Source: Coleophoma eucalyptorum
Lineage: Eukaryota > Ascomycota > Leotiomycetes > Helotiales > Dermateaceae
Assembly (NCBI GenBank): GCA_026120035.1
Contig: JALRME010000012.1
Coordinates: forward strand, 186,001-250,000
Reading direction: 5' to 3'
DNA: 64,000 bases
Part shown: one piece after another, positions 1 through 9,572 of the stretch
Layout of the letters: each line of letters opens with the position of its first letter
Numbering within the stretch: position 1 is the first letter of the stretch
Notes under the pieces: model-generated
Databases searched by the model: none
Seen by the model: the letters and a program-made list of their open reading frames with translations, nothing else
Told to the model about the DNA's origin: nothing
Made by a program: the position numbers and the translations under genes

Positions 1-805
1 ACAAGTTGATCACTTGGGTAAATTAATCCTCACGCTATCTGGGGAATTAATCGAAACATGTTTCCCTATTTTTGACAGGTATTGTGGTCGGTGATACTTC
101 AACGAAGAAATATGGTCTCCCCGCGAGCGAACGGGTTCGACTCCACCACCTGCGCGTGAACCAAACAAAGCTCGACTGCTCCCAGCATATAGCATCTATA
201 CCGAACCACAGCCCCACGAGCCGGAATTTGCATCCGCAGCCATGGAAAACACACTTTTGGGATCTCTCTCGATGAATATAGCAATGATCTACTCCAAATA
301 TACCCCAGACAGACGCACGACCGGGGTCTAGAAGTCATCCGCCCAAATTCCAAAAAAGCAAGCACGGAAGCCGGAGAACGAAACAAACAAAAAAGCTTGA
401 CTTCATGCTTAAAATTACGGACCATGCGACTTATCGTCCCGTTAAGCCTGAATTCAATCTGGCAGTTGATCTATTCCAGGCAGTATGAATCCAGAGGCCA
501 GTGCCGCTCATTTTAAACGTACTGCTGGCTGACTTTTATCTGAGTCCTAGTTGGCTGAGGATATGAAATGCTGCCCGATGCCTGTCCTGCCATGGAATGC
601 CGCACGTCTTGTCCCATGAGATGGCGTCTAGTTCCAAAGTTCTTATTCGAGGTCTGGGATTTATTGGGGAGTTATATGAGATGAACTCGTTTGGCCTGTG
701 CCTCGGGGGTGAGCTCCTATAAGTTGTACTTACTCCCTTTCAGCATCCTCATTCGAAAGGCATCCTCACCATTTCTTACGTCTGCTGGTACAGATAGCTA
801 CCAAC
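1..805. other. left-edge non-coding region and upstream region of the cellobiose dehydrogenase gene
   Basis: No ORF here resembles a protein on either strand. The right end is presumably the promoter and 5' leader of the cellobiose dehydrogenase gene. I see no repeat or mobile element. Confidence 0.5.
718..723 (+). promoter_or_regulatory. possible TATA-like element before the cellobiose dehydrogenase gene
   Basis: A TATAAG hexamer lies about 83 bp before the chosen ATG at 806. Position and sequence fit a fungal TATA box, but a hexamer like this is common by chance and the transcription start is unknown. Confidence 0.25.
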
Positions 806-3800
806 ATGAGGACTTCCATTCTTTCAACCGGCCTTGTTGCCCTTACCACCTTCTGTATGCGTATTCTCTATGCCACGCGCTGAAAGAAACGAAGATTTAC
901 TGACCAACTTGGTAGTTTCTTCTTATGTCGCTGGTCAAGACTTTGCTGCCTCCAAAGGCTATTATACCGACCCGACAACTGGTATTGAGTTCTGGGTAAA
1001 TTATATGTCTGAGGGCAATATCACTGGCGATGGAGAATTCAGCACAGTATCCTGGGGAGGCTACCAATGGGGTATTGCTCTGCCTCAGGATGCTGCAACT
1101 GTTGATACATTTGATTACATTGGAATGATCGTATGCATGACAATCCATATGTGTGATCTTAGCTGACTTGATGGAGGTTGGTTCTACTCCAAATGGTACA
1201 GGGTGGTCAGGGGTTGTCCACGGAAACAACATCGGTGCTGCTATGAGTAACCATCTCATGCTGCTAGCATGGCCTTACAATGGAGAGATCCTGACTTCTT
1301 TTCGCTACTCTCTGTTAGTCTCAATAATCTCTGCATATACAAAGGCTAACATCTTCTGAAAGTGCATACGCAGACCCTGTTCCGTACACCGGGAGTGCAA
1401 CAATTACCCAACTTCACACCGAGATTAACGATACGAACTGGAAGCTTATTTATCACTGCAAAAGCTGCTACCTCTTTGACCAGCCCGGTCAGACATCAAG
1501 CAATATGTCAACAAGTGTCGGTCATTTTGAGAACGGATGGGCTCAGTCATATATCCCCGTCTCTGACCCTTCGGATCCGAGCTCTCCTATCGTACAGCAC
1601 AATAACGGAATGGGAGAGTTCTCAGTCGCCATTGCATCGGCCACACAAGCTTCCTACTCGAACTGGGCGACTTTAACGGCAACTCATACTAACACCGCAA
1701 CTGCTACCGCCACCGCTTCGACCACAACTGTTTCTTCAAAGACAATCCCCACTGGTGTTACTTATGATTACATCGTAGTTGGTGGAGGTGCTGGCGGTAT
1801 ACCCATGGCAGACAAGCTTTCAGAGGCCGGTCATTCAGTCTTGTTGATCGAGAAGGGACCTGCTAGCTCTGCAAGATGGGGCGGAACTTTGAGACCAGAA
1901 AGTGGCTGGCTTGATGGTACCAACTTGACGTGGATTGATGTGCCAGGACTTTGCAACCGGATTTGGCAATCAGGAGGTTCCAATGGGGTTGCATGTGCTG
2001 ATACAGACCAGATGGCCGGCTGTGTTCTTGGTGGTGGCACTGCAGTGAATGCTGGGCTTTGGTGGAATGTAAGTGTTCTCCGCCTAGATGAAATGCATAT
2101 ATTAACCCTCCCAGCCAAACCCTGCAGACTGGGACGTCAATTTCCCAGCAGGCTGGCAAGCTGCAGATATGGCAGATGCATCCGCGCGAGTCATGTCACG
2201 GATCCCAGGGACGGATCACCCCTCTCTCGACGGAAAATTGTATATGCAAGAAGGCTTCGACGTAGTCAGCACAGGACTGGGCAATGCTGGCTGGTCGAAT
2301 GTGACCGCGAACGATGTCCCAGGTCAGAAGAATCGTACGTATGCGCACACGCCATACATGTATTCTCATGGCGAGCGAGGAGGTCCTATGGCGACATATC
2401 TCGTCAGTGCCAACGGAAGGACTAATTTCCATATGTGGCTCAACACAAGCGTGAAGAGAGTCATTCGGGACAACGGACACGCTACTGGTCTTGAGGTTGA
2501 AGCATATAACAACGGAGGCTATGCAGGAATTGTCAACGTTACTTCCGTCACTGGTCGCGTAGTTCTTTCTGCAGGCACTTTTGGAACCGCAAAGATCCTG
2601 TTCCGTAGCGGGATTGGTCCTGCGGACCAACTGAGTGTTGTTAATCAGAGTACCGATGGCCCGACAATGATCGATAGTACATATTGGATATCACTTCCCG
2701 TGGGAGAGAATCTTGACGATCATCTTAACGTAAGATATACCCGTTCCTTTCCATGCCACAAAGTCGCTAATTGGTTCAGACAAATCTTGTCATCTCGCAC
2801 CCGTCGGTTAAGTATTACGACTGGTTGGCAGCTTGGGATACGCCAAACACAACGGATTCTACAAACTATTTGAGTAAGTCTTCCTCCCATGAAGATAAGC
2901 GATATTTTTCTGAACAACCTGATAGACTCTCGAACTGGTCCTTTCGCGCAAGCAGCTCCCAACATCGGGCCAATGTTCTGGGAAGAGATCGAGTGCTCTG
3001 ACGGAATTACGAGACAGCTTCAATACACAGCTCGTGTAGAAGGGTCAGAAGGCGAGGCAAGTGGCAGTAAGAGTATCCCCATCCTTCTAATGCAAACGCA
3101 ACTAATAGTTTAGCAACGATGACATTATCCCAATACCTCGGTCGCGGTTCCACCTCACGAGGACGCACAACTATCGGGTTAGGACTCAACATGGTGGTCT
3201 CGACTCTGCCCTGGCTCCAGAACGACGGCGATACCGAAGCAGTTGTGACATCGATTGAGCATGTTGTTTCTGCTTTAAACACGGTCCAAAACCTGACATT
3301 CCTCCAACCTGCCTCAAATGTTACGGCAGCAGATTACGTCGCAAATGTAACCTTTCCTTTTCCTACATAACTCCCTCTCCTCAAGCAAACCAGACAATAC
3401 AGAAATACTGACCGTGAGAAGATGCCATTGACATACGCCAATATCGGTGACCGCCGCTCTAACCATTGGCTTGGCACAGCTAAGCTCGGAACCGACGATG
3501 GTCGTACTGGCGGAACAGCCGTGGTGGATCTCAACACCAAGGTGTATGGCACTGACAACCTCTTCGTGGTCGATGCTAGTATTTTTCCTGGGATGCCCAG
3601 CACGAATCCTTCTGCATTGATTGTCGCTGTTGCTGAGCATGCTTCGGAGCTAATTCTGGCTTTAAATGCTAGTGAGGCCGTCGCTCAAGTAAGTATGCTG
3701 ATACTTTTTCTTCTTACTTCCTCTGCATTTCCTCGGGTGCAGAGTGTGATGTGATATGATGCTGATCTATTGCTTGTAGTATGAACGTTGTGGCGGTCTT

Positions 3801-4023
3801 AATTGGACTGGTAGCATGGCTTGTGCCTGTAAGACCCCCCCCCTTCTCACTCCTAGCCCCGACCCTAGCTTGTCGTCTCGTGAACTAATTCCTAATAGCT
3901 CCTTTCACATGCACCTACCAAAATGAGTACTACGCACAAGTAAGCCGCCTACTCCACTATCTTCTCCAACCCCCACCGCCAGAGAATATATATACTAACC
4001 CACGTTTTCAATAGTGTACTTAA
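806..4023 (+). CDS. cellobiose dehydrogenase (cytochrome-flavoprotein) with C-terminal CBM1
   Basis: Secreted haem-flavin enzyme that oxidises cellobiose and cello-oligosaccharides to lactones and passes electrons through its cytochrome domain to acceptors such as lytic polysaccharide monooxygenases (family knowledge). My model has 12 exons: 806-854, 916-1130, 1177-1313, 1363-2068, 2115-2729, 2780-2873, 2926-3066, 3114-3346, 3422-3688, 3780-3828, 3899-3939, 4015-4023, giving 851 residues. Order of parts: signal peptide (MRTSILSTGL...), CDH-type cytochrome b domain with a GAAMSN...LLAWP stretch that probably carries the axial Met and a QHNNGMG stretch with a candidate axial His, Thr/Ser linker, then a GMC oxidoreductase domain starting with the FAD motif VVGGGAGG. 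The GMC catalytic pair appears as SNHWLG (His) and STNPSA (Asn). The protein ends in a CBM1 with four cysteines, starting CGGLNWTG. The linker before the CBM1 is only a few residues. Exon borders are inferred; the family call is secure. Confidence 0.93.
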
Positions 4024-4353
4024 GTCCGATGATCCAGCACAACCAGCCTACATCTGATCCTTGAGGGTTGGAGGGGTATTTACTTTATTTCTACTGTATA
4101 TATCTTCATGCGTTTCGAAAAAAAAAAAAGAAATGAAGAAGAACCTTATTCTTTTCTGTATATACACACTTGGCTTCTTACCTAGACCAAATCTCACTTG
4201 ATCGTTTATGAGCGTTGATGTGTAGACGCGTACTGCGAACATCCTACTATAACCAACCTAAAGGTCTGGCTGATGAGGATTGAACCTGCCCACGTACATC
4301 TTGGAAGTCTTTCTTTGCCGTTGGCATGAAAGTATTATTAAACTTTTGAACTC
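4024..4353. other. intergenic region between convergent genes
   Basis: This is the 3' flank of the cellobiose dehydrogenase gene and of the minus-strand gene ending at 4354. It contains an A-rich run near 4118-4130 and no supportable ORF. Confidence 0.5.
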
Positions 4354-5349
4354 TTATTGAAATCCCGCGCCCTTGATATCCTCCTCAAGCTCCCCACCCA
4401 CATCATACCACTTCCACCCCATCACAGCATACAACGTCCTCTCCAGCTCTCCATCTCTCTGCATCCTCTTCCCAAGATCACCTAACATCTGCCTTTCGCC
4501 GCTCGCTCCCTCTCCAACCAAAGTCCTCTCGTTCCCAGACCCTTCCGCCTCACTCAATACCGGACGAGGGAGAAGAGCAGGAGCCGTAGCTAGATGCAGG
4601 CCGGCCCGCCCTTGCTCATCCACAAGAGCCGCAGCAAGCCTAAAAGCCCATGTCTCCTCCCTCTCCTCTCGGCGCTGCGAGCGCAGGTACTCATTCCGCG
4701 CGATACGCTCTACCTGGCTACACGTGCGGGCCCTGGGGACAATAGGATCAGGGGCGAAGTGAACGGATTTGCCTGTACAGGGAGAGGATACGCCGCTGGA
4801 CATGGTGGTGGTGGCGGCGGTGGTGAGCGAGGATGTGGTTGCGGGGGTGGAGGTTGAGGCTGTGGATGGGGTTGTGGATGTGGAGCAGGAGCCATAGCCC
4901 AAGACAGAGAGACTCGGCCTCGTTTTCGAATTGAGGGCTGAGATGCGGTCGCCAGGGAGGCTTGGCGAGTTCATTGAAGAAGCCTTCCCTGCATCGTTCT
5001 GCAAGCATCCACACGGAGCACTTGTATCATCACTTGACACCAGCGAGGTGGAAGTCGAAAAGTGCCAATCAGTATTGGAGTAGGTTTGGTCGTTTGCTGT
5101 GAAGGGAACGAGCATGTGTGGGCAGTCTTCGGTTTGCACGGATGGGATTCTTCGAGTTTGTTGCTTTGAGATCCTGGAACGGGTGGATGATTGTTGGGTG
5201 CGGTGTTGGAGGAGATAGCTTGCTGCTATGAAGATGATGATGACTAGCATGCAAAGGAGAGCAAAGATCTCATCGATTTGTGTGTGTATGTTTGGTGCCT
5301 TATGGATAGTGGTGGGCGAATCCGATGAGCCGAGGGTTGTTGGTGCCAT
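4354..5349 (-). CDS. single-pass membrane protein of unknown function
   Basis: Intronless ORF of 331 residues starting at a true ATG (5349). One strongly hydrophobic segment lies near residues 27-48 (core LLCMLVIIIF) and is followed by basic residues. This suggests a signal-anchor with the long C-terminal part in the cytosol. The middle is Ser/Thr-rich and disordered, with a threonine-alanine run. The C-terminal third looks foldable and rich in Arg/Glu helices (for example RNEYLRSQRREEREE), ending near MGWKWYDVGGELEEDI. I recognise no family. Coding is supported by the uninterrupted frame, the membrane segment and the change from low-complexity to helical composition. It shares its strand with the next unknown gene, with about 700 bp between them. 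Confidence 0.72.
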   Translation of the reverse strand: MAPTTLGSSDSPTTIHKAPNIHTQIDEIFALLCMLVIIIFIAASYLLQHRTQQSSTRSRISKQQTRRIPSVQTEDCPHMLVPFTANDQTYSNTDWHFSTSTSLVSSDDTSAPCGCLQNDAGKASSMNSPSLPGDRISALNSKTRPSLSVLGYGSCSTSTTPSTASTSTPATTSSLTTAATTTMSSGVSSPCTGKSVHFAPDPIVPRARTCSQVERIARNEYLRSQRREEREETWAFRLAAALVDEQGRAGLHLATAPALLPRPVLSEAEGSGNERTLVGEGASGERQMLGDLGKRMQRDGELERTLYAVMGWKWYDVGGELEEDIKGAGFQ

Positions 5350-6051
5350 GGTGTAGACTTAATCAGAGATGAATGATGATGCTTCTTGGTGACTTGGTGC
5401 AGAACCTCCCCCCTCTCGTTAACAGATAAGGCGCTCTTTCCTCCTTCCTGATGCTTTCAAGGTTGTTTATAGGGATATAGAGAATATTAATTACTTTACC
5501 AAGATGGCCTTTTATACCTGGAATACGTCTCACGGCGAAACTTCCCGATAGGACTGTTTCTTAGTCCGTATACACTAAACCAGCAAGTCTTGCATCTCTG
5601 GACAGCAACCCGTTCAAACCCTCTGCATCGACTCCACATTGTTGACATCGTAGCGAGTATCAACGCTGGCTGAAGAGAGCATAACTGGCAAGCTCGTGAT
5701 TGTTACAAATCAAGTCAAGCTTGAGCTTTTTGACAACCCGTTGGAACTTTCCATAGACACCGATGCACTATAAGCATTACAGTGGTCATCAGCAATGGTG
5801 GGAAAAGAGGGTATTCTGTTACCAAACGTATGTGCTTAGAGAGAAGTCAAATTCTGGGGGTATAGCGCAAGCCGAAACTAGAAGATTTGTATGTACAAAG
5901 TATCGGGTTGCCTCCTTTGGAAGAACAAAAAATAACCCCGTAAGCTTAAAGTTTATCGTAACATCATTTAGCAATTATTATACTTCCTCCATCCCCTGAC
6001 TTGTGACAGACATACCAAAAGATCAAACCTTTTGGCTTAAATTTGTCTTCC
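5350..6051. other. intergenic region, AT-rich
   Basis: Upstream region of the gene at 4354-5349 and 3' flank of the gene at 6052-7629. No supportable ORF, RNA gene or repeat was seen. Confidence 0.45.
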
Positions 6052-7629
6052 CTAGGCCTTTAAGTTCAGATCTGCTGTGAGCTCACAGCGGACCTTCTCG
6101 CTCCATTGCCAGACGGCAGCTTCCAACCCCTTAAGTGCTTCGTTGTCGGTGTCATTAACAACTCCCATTACGTCGACTTTAAGCACGATATCCCATCTCA
6201 GCTCTGCTGCCTTGATCCAATATCGAAGGTTGTCCGCACATCGGTATGGTTTTCGTGTGTCGGTATGGAAGGTAGGAATAGCCCCGAATGGTCTCTTGCT
6301 CTTCCTCACAATCGAGTTGTGTAGCTTTACAAGTCTCACGCCGGTCTTTAAGTCGGCTAGTAGCGGAGTGGGGAATTCTGAAGCTGTCTCTGATGCTTCG
6401 AACGGTGGCAACGTATCAGGTTCCGGGTCCATAGACTTTAGGAAGGCATATTCTCTTTCCACTGGCTGTCCTGCCCAGGAGTCGTTCAACCAAGTCCACT
6501 TAGCTCTCTGCTCCTTCTCGACAAGCTCCATCTCCTCTTCTTGCTTTAACATTTGAAAACAGCCGACGATCCACTCCTCCATAATTTCTCTCTCCTCAGT
6601 CTTCATTCCTCCAGCAAAATCCCGTGTGGCCATCCTCTTCAAAACATCCATAACCGACAACAGTTCTGACCGAATATCCCGCTCTGATTTGATAGCTGCA
6701 AGACGAGCAGGTTGATCATGAGCCGTGTAGTACATCTTCGCAGCTCGGATAGCAAGTGTTATAACATCTAGTATATTCATACCCTGGATCTCGTACCATC
6801 CTTTGCTACCACGAGGGGAATCCGGACTTGTGGGAGTGGTGATTGACGCCGGCTCTACCTCAGCTTGTGTTTCGGCTTTGGCATTTGCTAAGACTTTATC
6901 GGCTTCTTGAAGCGACTTTTTAAGATCTGTTTTTAGTTCCTCCAGTGTGGGAGGGTGTGGAACCGGCTTTTCACGATGGTTATAGGTGCTAACCGTCGGC
7001 GGGAGCATGTGAGGGTGGTCCTCGTCCTCGCCACTAAAGTATTCGTCTCCTTCTTCATTAACCGGGCTCTCGACGAGATTTTCCGCGGCAAATAACTCGG
7101 GGCTACTGCCCATGGAAGCATATGAAGAATCCACGTCAGAGCCAACCACTTTTGGAGTCAGGAAAGAGACATCCAGCGCGGACAGGTCCAGCGTGCCTCG
7201 ATCCGCCTTGTTCTTTTTCTTGGCTAGCCGACCTCCTTTGCCATCTAATAAACCAGTTCTTGCAAAGTAGTATTGTAAATGTGCTATGCTGCCCAGACTT
7301 AAAACACTCTCTCGGGACTGCGCGGATTTGGCAAAGTTGGTTCCTTGGGGTCGGACATATCCTCGTCTGTCTTGTTTAGCCAGTCCGCCAAAGGACTGTC
7401 TCGAAGTGTAGCTGGCGGAAGATGATCGTGAAACAGAACTTCCCACAGAGCTGCCCAGTGATTCACGTCCTCCAGCTCTAGTACCGGAGATATTCGAGCC
7501 GTTCGAGGCCGTGGAGACACAACGCGAGAGTTCGGGACACGCCCCAATAGCCGGAGTCGGAGATCTGGAGGGGGAAGGTGAGTCTCGTCGGAACGAGGGC
7601 TGTTCATGGTACTCTTGGGTAGTGGCCAT
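6052..7629 (-). CDS. conserved-looking fungal protein of unknown function
   Basis: Intronless, 525 residues from the ATG at 7629; the reading frame opens nine codons earlier at a TTG. The first 120 residues are Ser-rich and disordered. A short helical patch follows (SIAHLQYYFARTGLLDGKG) with a lysine-rich tail. An acidic linker leads to a coiled-coil-like stretch (LEELKTDLKKSLQEADKVLA). The C-terminal half is an alpha-helical domain beginning near GMNILDVITLAIRAAKMYY and continuing through EEWIVGCFQMLKQEEEMELV to the stop. The well-folded C-terminal domain and clean frame argue for a real protein. I cannot attach a function. The Ser/Pro-rich N-terminus suggests phosphorylation-dependent regulation, which is inference. 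Confidence 0.82.
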   Translation of the reverse strand: MATTQEYHEQPSFRRDSPSPSRSPTPAIGACPELSRCVSTASNGSNISGTRAGGRESLGSSVGSSVSRSSSASYTSRQSFGGLAKQDRRGYVRPQGTNFAKSAQSRESVLSLGSIAHLQYYFARTGLLDGKGGRLAKKKNKADRGTLDLSALDVSFLTPKVVGSDVDSSYASMGSSPELFAAENLVESPVNEEGDEYFSGEDEDHPHMLPPTVSTYNHREKPVPHPPTLEELKTDLKKSLQEADKVLANAKAETQAEVEPASITTPTSPDSPRGSKGWYEIQGMNILDVITLAIRAAKMYYTAHDQPARLAAIKSERDIRSELLSVMDVLKRMATRDFAGGMKTEEREIMEEWIVGCFQMLKQEEEMELVEKEQRAKWTWLNDSWAGQPVEREYAFLKSMDPEPDTLPPFEASETASEFPTPLLADLKTGVRLVKLHNSIVRKSKRPFGAIPTFHTDTRKPYRCADNLRYWIKAAELRWDIVLKVDVMGVVNDTDNEALKGLEAAVWQWSEKVRCELTADLNLKA

Positions 7630-9572
7630 GATTGCGGATGGGAGAGGAAGAGACAAGTCGCAGGTGATTATGGGTGTAGGTGACTATGCGTATCCGTTGG
7701 AGACGGAGGGCATGCCGTTTTGTAGAGGGTAAGGGGTCGCCGAGGAATATGTACAAGAAATAAAGGAGAGGTGCTTCCGGGTTAGGGTCCAGCCGGCTGC
7801 GACGTTGGAAGAGTAGGGCAGAGTAGGACAGAGTAGTTGGGTGGATGAGCAGTGTGTAGTGGCAGCAATAGTAAGGTTACACTGGTAGTGTACTGACTTT
7901 TTCTCTTCCCCTGGTTGCACTGGAGTGGAGTGGAGTAGAGCAGAGTAGGCTGAACAGGTAGGATATGATTGTGGAGTTTGGCTCTACTGGCAATAGTGAG
8001 CACACTTTCCTGACCGTGGCCGTTCAGTAGCAGCGGGTAAGGCTTGCAGGCGTGCTTGGGAAACGGTCCATGCGCGTGTCAAGCCGAGGAGGGGGACGCT
8101 GACTGTGACTGGTGGTTGCTGCAGCCGGTGGAACACAATCGCGTCTTGAAACCAAATAAAACAACTGACTCTAATCTTCTTCGTCGCGGCCCTGGTCAAC
8201 GGAGTGCTTCTAGAAGCCAGGATATGTGGATCGTGTGTAGCCGGGGGGACAGCAGAGAGGGACAGGAGCAGAAGAATTTATAGTCGTGAGCGCCTTCAAC
8301 AGCAACTGGTCGGCATCGCGGGGCTTTTATTGACATGCGCACCACATTCCTCTGATGTTTCCCTTCCCGTCGTGACGATGGCAACCAGCCTGAGCACGCG
8401 CTTTCCGGTGCATGATGGTTCAAACGTCGCAGTATGGATTCAAGGTGGTGCAGAGAGAGATGGGGTATGGGATAGCGAATAGCCGGGCCTCGCGAGCTGG
8501 GGGGATGCTTGAACCCTTTCCAGCAACTCGTCCTGGGGAGCGAGGCCAGCAACGGTGGAAATCACCGATGACGAGCTGCAATATCGCAGGGTAAGAGTAC
8601 GAGCCCATCCTCATCTCGGGATATGAGCTTCAATCATACTCCTACATCATACTGGAGAAGCGGGAGACCGCGCCGTCAATAAATAGCAACGGAGAGGGAA
8701 GGGGAGATGAAAATGGAGATGAAAAGGGACGTGGAACTGGACATGTACACCGTAAATGTAGATGGCTTCGGCTTCGCACCCTTGCCTCCAGTCAGTGTCG
8801 GAGCCAGAGCAGTACCGGTACTCATACAAATACCCCTCCAAGCCCCTTCTCGGGGATTAAGGAAACATACTCCGTACTGTCGCGGTCGCAGCTGTAGCAG
8901 CCGTCGCCTTTCCAATGTACGAACCTTAGCCTGATGAAGGCATTCTGGCCTGGTCGCGCACCGGACTCGATCTTGGGCGTGGAAGAGGGAAAGGTTCGGT
9001 CGGACCAAGTATTCCCTGATCAGTCCAGCACATGTTTCCGCAAACACATCCTCTCTCCCTCTCTCGTCTCAGCCAATCCTCTCTTGTCTCTGCTGGCCGA
9101 CTCCATTCCCTGTGTGCCTGTTCCATTCCCATCCCGAACTTTGATACACCAGGACTGCTGGCCGCCTTCAATCTGTGACATGTCATTTGTGCTGCTTTCC
9201 TCCCTTCCACCACCACCACCACTACAACCACATCCACAACCACTACCACGACTGCTTTCCCAACCCCTTCGTCCATCCTGTGCCCTTTGTTCGCTGTCCC
9301 ACAAGCCTCCTTCAATCACATCCATACTCTGACAGACCTACGACTTTCTTATTGTAGCAGCTTGGACCCTACGGCAGTAGTGTAGTGCTGTACGTACAGC
9401 GCAGCACAGATTGCAGAACCACCAATACGGTCGCCCGACTCCACCCCAAGCCACGGTAGATCCCACAAACTGGTCGGTGCAGTGCTGGCTGGCTGCAAGC
9501 AGTTTACGTCGCTTTTGCGCCGTCATTAGACTCCAATGATCCTGCCTTCACATCCAACCTCCCGCCAGCTCA
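7630..9572. other. long divergent intergenic region
   Basis: This 1.9-kb region separates the minus-strand gene starting at 7629 from the Kar9-like gene starting at 9573. It probably holds both promoters and long 5' leaders. The overlapping ORFs are low-complexity (CT/CA-rich) and look non-coding. I see no tRNA or mobile element. Confidence 0.5.

Noticed and set aside
125..150. GGTTCGACTCC, which matches a tRNA B box
   Set aside because: Flanking bases do not form a T-stem, and no A box or acceptor stem pairs at the right distance.
1505..2425. 306-residue ORF ending soon after the FAD motif, suggesting a truncated GMC enzyme
   Set aside because: The stop lies beyond an intron border at 2069; splicing restores the full flavin domain.
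4260..4305. GGTTCAATCC on the minus strand, another B-box look-alike
   Set aside because: The T-stem has mismatches and no cloverleaf can be drawn.
7630..7656. Nine-codon N-terminal extension of the gene at 6052-7629
   Set aside because: It would start at TTG; the ATG at 7629 is the reasonable start.
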